From: Symbiodinium natans
Lineage: Eukaryota; Sar; Dinophyceae; Suessiales; Symbiodiniaceae
Direction: 5' to 3'
NCBI GenBank assembly: GCA_905221605.1
Contig: CAJNDS010000322.1
Coordinates: forward strand, 101,424-165,423
DNA length: 64,000 nt
Shown one piece after another: positions 38,340-64,000 of this stretch. How positions within the stretch are numbered: position 1 is the stretch's first letter; the number at the start of each line of letters is the position of its first letter. The notes beneath the pieces were generated by a model that saw only the letters and a program-made list of their open reading frames with translations, was not told the origin of the DNA and made no database searches. Made by a program: the position numbers and the translations under genes.

Positions 38340-39440
38340 ATCCCATTTTTAATTGGGGTGGTAATACTAAAATTCGCCGGGCCAGAGGGGTCCAGCCGAA
38401 GACTACTTTCCATTACGGGAGGTTTTCGGGCCGATGTATGTAAACAAGTCTATTTTGGGGTGTGCGATGATAATAATAAAGGGTGGTAATTATAAAATTC
38501 TGCCGGCCTGGAATGGAAAATTTTACTGAGAATCGCTTAAGAGTTCCATTGCAGAGAAGACTTTTCAGCTGAGCTGGCTTGAAAGAGCTCCGAGGCTCAG
38601 TCTTTAGAGAAGCAGATCTCGTTTGAGAGCGCTTGTCTTCTGAGATTGCTGCAGCTCCAGAGCTGCGAGAAACTGCTGTTTCAGGGCTGTTTCTTCAGAG
38701 AAAGCAGGTATCAGGTGCCTTTTGAGGTTGCTGCAGCTCCCAGAGGCTGAGAACGAGAGCCTTGCTACGGAGGCCGGGCAAGACTTACGGCTGCAGCTCC
38801 AGAGCTGCGAGAAACTGCTGTTTCAGGGCTGTTTCTTCGCAGAAAGCAGGTATCAGGTGTCTTTTGAGGTTGCTGCAGCTCCCAGAGGCTGCGAAAGAGA
38901 GCCTTGCTACGGAGGCCCCTGCTCTCAGAGCAGCACAGAAGCCGTGAAAGACTTACGGCTGCAGCTCCAGAGCTGCGAGAAACTGCTGTTTCAGGGCTGC
39001 TCCCTGAAGCTTAAGACTTCAGCCTTCGTGTCCTGGTCTAAGTCTCGCTTAAGACTTCAGCCTTCGGGTCCTGGAATTCAGGAAACCGGCAAAGGTCTGA
39101 AAGCTAGGTTTCCTTACTAAAATCCTTATCCGCCGGAGCTCGAAAACAAGTCCGGCAAGGGTACCCCCTTACGGGCCTCCAAAATGACAATAATAAAGGG
39201 TGGCAATAATAAATTCGGCGAGGGAGGGGGGGGAACCAAGAAGCCTTAAGTTTAAATGGCTTCCTGTAATTAAGTCTCAAGACAGGAGTCCCTTAAGATT
39301 AAGACTTCAGCCTTCGGGCCCTGGTCTAAGTCTCAAGACAAGAACCCCTGAAGCTTAAGACTTCAGCCTTCGGATCCTGGAATTCAGGAAACCGCCAGAG
39401 ATCTGAGAGCAGGGTTTCCTTACCTAGAACCTCTTCAACA
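38340..39440. repeat. Complex segmental repeat
   Basis: GCAGCTCCAGAGCTGCGAGA begins at 38651, 38793 and 38961 with about 100 bp of shared downstream sequence. TTAAGACTTCAGCCTTCG occurs four times between 39008 and 39375, two of them continuing into GAATTCAGGAAACCG. AATAATAAAGGGTGG occurs at 38470 and 39187, bracketing the block. The plus frame 38722-39120 is a by-product of the repeats. It could be a composite non-autonomous element. Confidence 0.65.
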
Positions 39441-40879
39441 GATTGAGCTTCATCTCTCAAGCAAGAAGCACACAGAGAAGCTAAGCTGCCTCCAGACTGG
39501 TCTGCTGGGTCTGCTCTGACAGATGACCCCCCCCCAGACCCCCAGACCCCAGACCCCCAGAATTCATTATTGGCACCCCGTCTTTTTTTCCACCCCTCCA
39601 AACCCCGGGGACCAAAACAAGATTTGGGGGGGGGGGGGGGGGGTTTATTAAAGGGACCCTAACATTAAACCCTAAACCCTAAACCCTAAACCCTAAAACC
39701 CAAACCCTAAATCCTACCAATCGATCACTCATCGGTGCGTCCACCTGCTTCTCCGCGCACGATCCGGCGAACGAAGCCACCTGAGAAAAACTCGATGCTG
39801 GTCTTCGTTTACTACGAACTGCTTGAACTCCCCAAAAAAAACAAGAAACAATCCTCCTTATAAGGGCAAGCAAGGGATCTTCACTTGTGTTTCTTGGGGG
39901 TTCTTCAGAGCAAATAGTAGCTTCAGCTTAAGGCTTGGGGTGCACGGCTTAGGGGTTAAGACCCCGACAAACACCCCTGACTCCCAAAACCCCAAACCCT
40001 AAACCCTAAACCCTAAACCCTAAACCCTAAACCCCAAATGGAACATTGTCCCCTTGTTGCTGGGCGTACCCGGAACGGCGGGAACCGAGCTGGGCTTCCA
40101 AGACAGCTCGAAACCAATGACAGATGTGAAATTAGGGGTACCTTAGCGGGGTCCGCATTATGAGGGAATCCTGCTATTTTGGGGTCTTTTCGAGGGCGGC
40201 GCCGAATCCCTAGCTTGAAGCTTCAAGAGCAGTAGCATGCGAACACAAACCCCCCAGAAGCCTAAACAAACCCTGAACCTCCTGCGTCGGTCTTGGGGGT
40301 AGCCGATCTACAGACCAAGGAATCGACAAGCAGGGCGCTGTGGAAGACGCCATGGCGTGGCATCAGAGGTGCAAGGGCTGCCGCAGCTGTGGAGCTGAAT
40401 TTTGAGGCATTGGGGGTTGAGAGTTGGGTGAGTGTCTGTCTGGCTGGAGAAGGAACTTGGAGGGAGTTTTGAGGCTTCAGCTACGGCCCAAACCCCTAGC
40501 TAAACCCTAAACTTTGTGAACTCAACACTCAGCTCTTCAACCCTAGTCGGGCGGGCTCGGCTCTTGAACTTGGCCCAGCTAAAGCTTCGTGGACAGCGCG
40601 CGTTTGTCGGTTTCATACTTCGAGCTCAGCGGCTTAGCGCATTTCCCACGAATGAGGGTTTCAGCGAAACCCCGTGCCCGGTCAACTCCAAACCCTGGGA
40701 ACCCTTGTCTGAGTCCTGACCCCCAAATCCCAAAACCCAAATCCCGAACCATATATTGCCCTAAATCCCCGTCAACATGTCCAAGCCGAGCCTCAACACG
40801 GGCAGCACAGCGAGGCTCCGATTTCAACACGGGCCGCGCTGAAGGAGGTAACCGTAGCTGTTAAGGAACTTTGGATATA

Positions 40880-41000
40880 CATATATACACATTACATATA
40901 TATATATATATACAGAAAACGTCACACACACATATATATATATATATATGCATATATATATATATACATGTACAATATGTATATAAGTATATATGCGTGG
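40880..41000. repeat. TA-rich microsatellite
   Basis: TATATA and CACACATATA runs. The Ile/Tyr frames are artefacts. Confidence 0.9.
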
Positions 41001-41696
41001 CTAAACAAAGGCATGGCTTCCCTGGTAAGTTCCTTAGCAGCAACCCATTTGGAAAAGGCGCCTATTTATCAAAGGCGCTCAGAGGAGCTCGCACTCCTCC
41101 AAGCGCCGGCCCAGGGTGGTCATGGTGGAGCCTGGCGGGAGAACCGTCCCGTCGCCTGGGCTCATGGAGAGTGAGAGGTTCCAGTTTAGGAAAATAGGGG
41201 GACCCTTCTTGGGGCTTCCTGTAGTATTGTACTATTTTGGGGGTATATTAAGGGTACCCGAATTTGGGGAAATAGCCAGGCGAAGTGGGGGTTTAGGGCG
41301 GAGGGCACGGTGCCGCTGTGTGTGCTGGTTGCTTGCTGCTGGGTCGGGTAGTTACTCAAGGAGCCGCTGCTGCGCCTCAACCCCAAAACCCAAAACCCTG
41401 CACTTGAGGAGGCTTGGGAAGCCCTGCAACTTTCTCAACACCGCCAAGCTTCTGTGATGGACCTGCCGAGACATCTGCTAGGTTTGCTTGGGGAGCTGCG
41501 GAGGGCACTAAACCTTCAAGGCCTTAGCCCTAGGTCCTCTCAGAATTGAGGGGCCAACTTCAGTCTGGGGGCTCTGAGGGTTCAAACCAGAAACCCTAAA
41601 GCCTAAGCCCTCATGTTCCTAATATCCCTAGTAACCCTCATAACCCTAATAATCCTGATAGCCCTAATAACCCTAACCGCATGAGATCAACGCCTC

Positions 41697-63522
<21,826 letters not shown>

Positions 63523-63524
63523 GG

Positions 63525-63730
63525 TTTAGGGTTTAGGGTTTAGGGTTTAGGGCCTAGGGCTTAGGGCTTAGGGCTTAGGGTTTAGGGTTTAGGGTTTAGG
63601 GTTTAGGGTTTAGGGTTTAGGGTTTAGGGTTTAGGGTTTAGGGTTTAGGGTTTAGGGTTTAGGGCTAGGGTTAAGGGTTTAGGGTTTAGGGTTTAGGGTT
63701 TGGGGTTTGGGGTTTAGGGTTGAGCGTTGA
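63525..63730. repeat. TTTAGGG array
   Basis: About 25 units with TTAGGGC at the left end, beginning at the edge of exon D1. Confidence 0.95.
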
Positions 63731-63783
63731 GGGTTGGGGTACGCCTTTGTCTGGGCAACCCTAAACATCCTTGGCTTACAGCC

Positions 63784-63857
63784 CACAACACACACACACA
63801 CCCCACACCTCACACACACCTCACACACACCTCACACACACACACACACCTCACACA

Positions 63858-63893
<36 letters not shown>

Positions 63894-64000
63894 CACACAC
63901 ACCTCACACACACCTCACACACACCTCACACACACCTCACACACACCTCACACACACCTCACATACACACACACACACACACACACCACACACACACACA
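63784..64000. repeat. CA microsatellite with CCT punctuation
   Basis: CACACA runs broken by regularly spaced CCTCA, giving a higher-order period of about 12. It continues to the window edge. Confidence 0.95.

Overview
This window looks like eukaryotic nuclear DNA, most probably from a dinoflagellate (Symbiodiniaceae-like). Three things point there. It is saturated with the TTTAGGG/CCCTAAA telomere-type heptamer in both orientations. Several genes use GC and GA as well as GT at 5' splice sites, which is established for Symbiodiniaceae. The recognisable proteins (a ubiquitin-like plus 22-residue LRR protein, a non-LTR retrotransposon tail with a CxxC...HxxxxC knuckle) are types I associate with dinoflagellate predictions. 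I saw no rRNA, tRNA, CRISPR array, bacterial operon or spliced-leader sequence.

Layout. 0-10.5 kb: short telomere-like arrays alternate with small coding-looking islands, mostly on the minus strand. Several of these (5.8-9.2 kb) join in phase as a multi-pass membrane protein. 10.5-17.6 kb: minisatellites, MITE-like foldback elements and a few orphan exons, one with a WCYVDPANC motif. 17.7-20.1 kb: the best conventional gene, a two-exon ubiquitin-like/LRR protein on the minus strand. 20-28.5 kb: mainly arrays plus one AT-rich and one GC-rich gene-poor stretch. 28.6-30.5 kb: an AT-rich foreign-looking island. It carries the C-terminus of a Polinton/virophage-type integrase followed by two small Cys-rich genes that share nearly identical 5' elements and 3' hairpins. 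30.4-31.6 kb: two host-like minus-strand genes. 32.3-33.5 kb: a decayed LRR copy amplified as a 193-bp higher-order repeat. 33.6-41.6 kb: arrays, minisatellites and dispersed repeats.

41.7-63.5 kb is, in my reading, one very large minus-strand gene. Six iterations of an unrecognised domain of roughly 60 residues (GDRFLQ, then WRLGD-DG-HFSISH, then IYRSDG, then HPGPR---W) are cut into micro-exons of about 20-75 nt. The introns are filled with telomere-like arrays, MITEs, microsatellites and a LINE fragment. Twelve exon junctions join in phase with AG acceptors and GT, GC or GA donors.

The coding islands have no obvious functional link to one another. Their common theme is architecture: exons lie in a sea of telomere-like repeats that stop translation in every frame and therefore have to be spliced out. 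All protein readings are by eye. No database search was possible.
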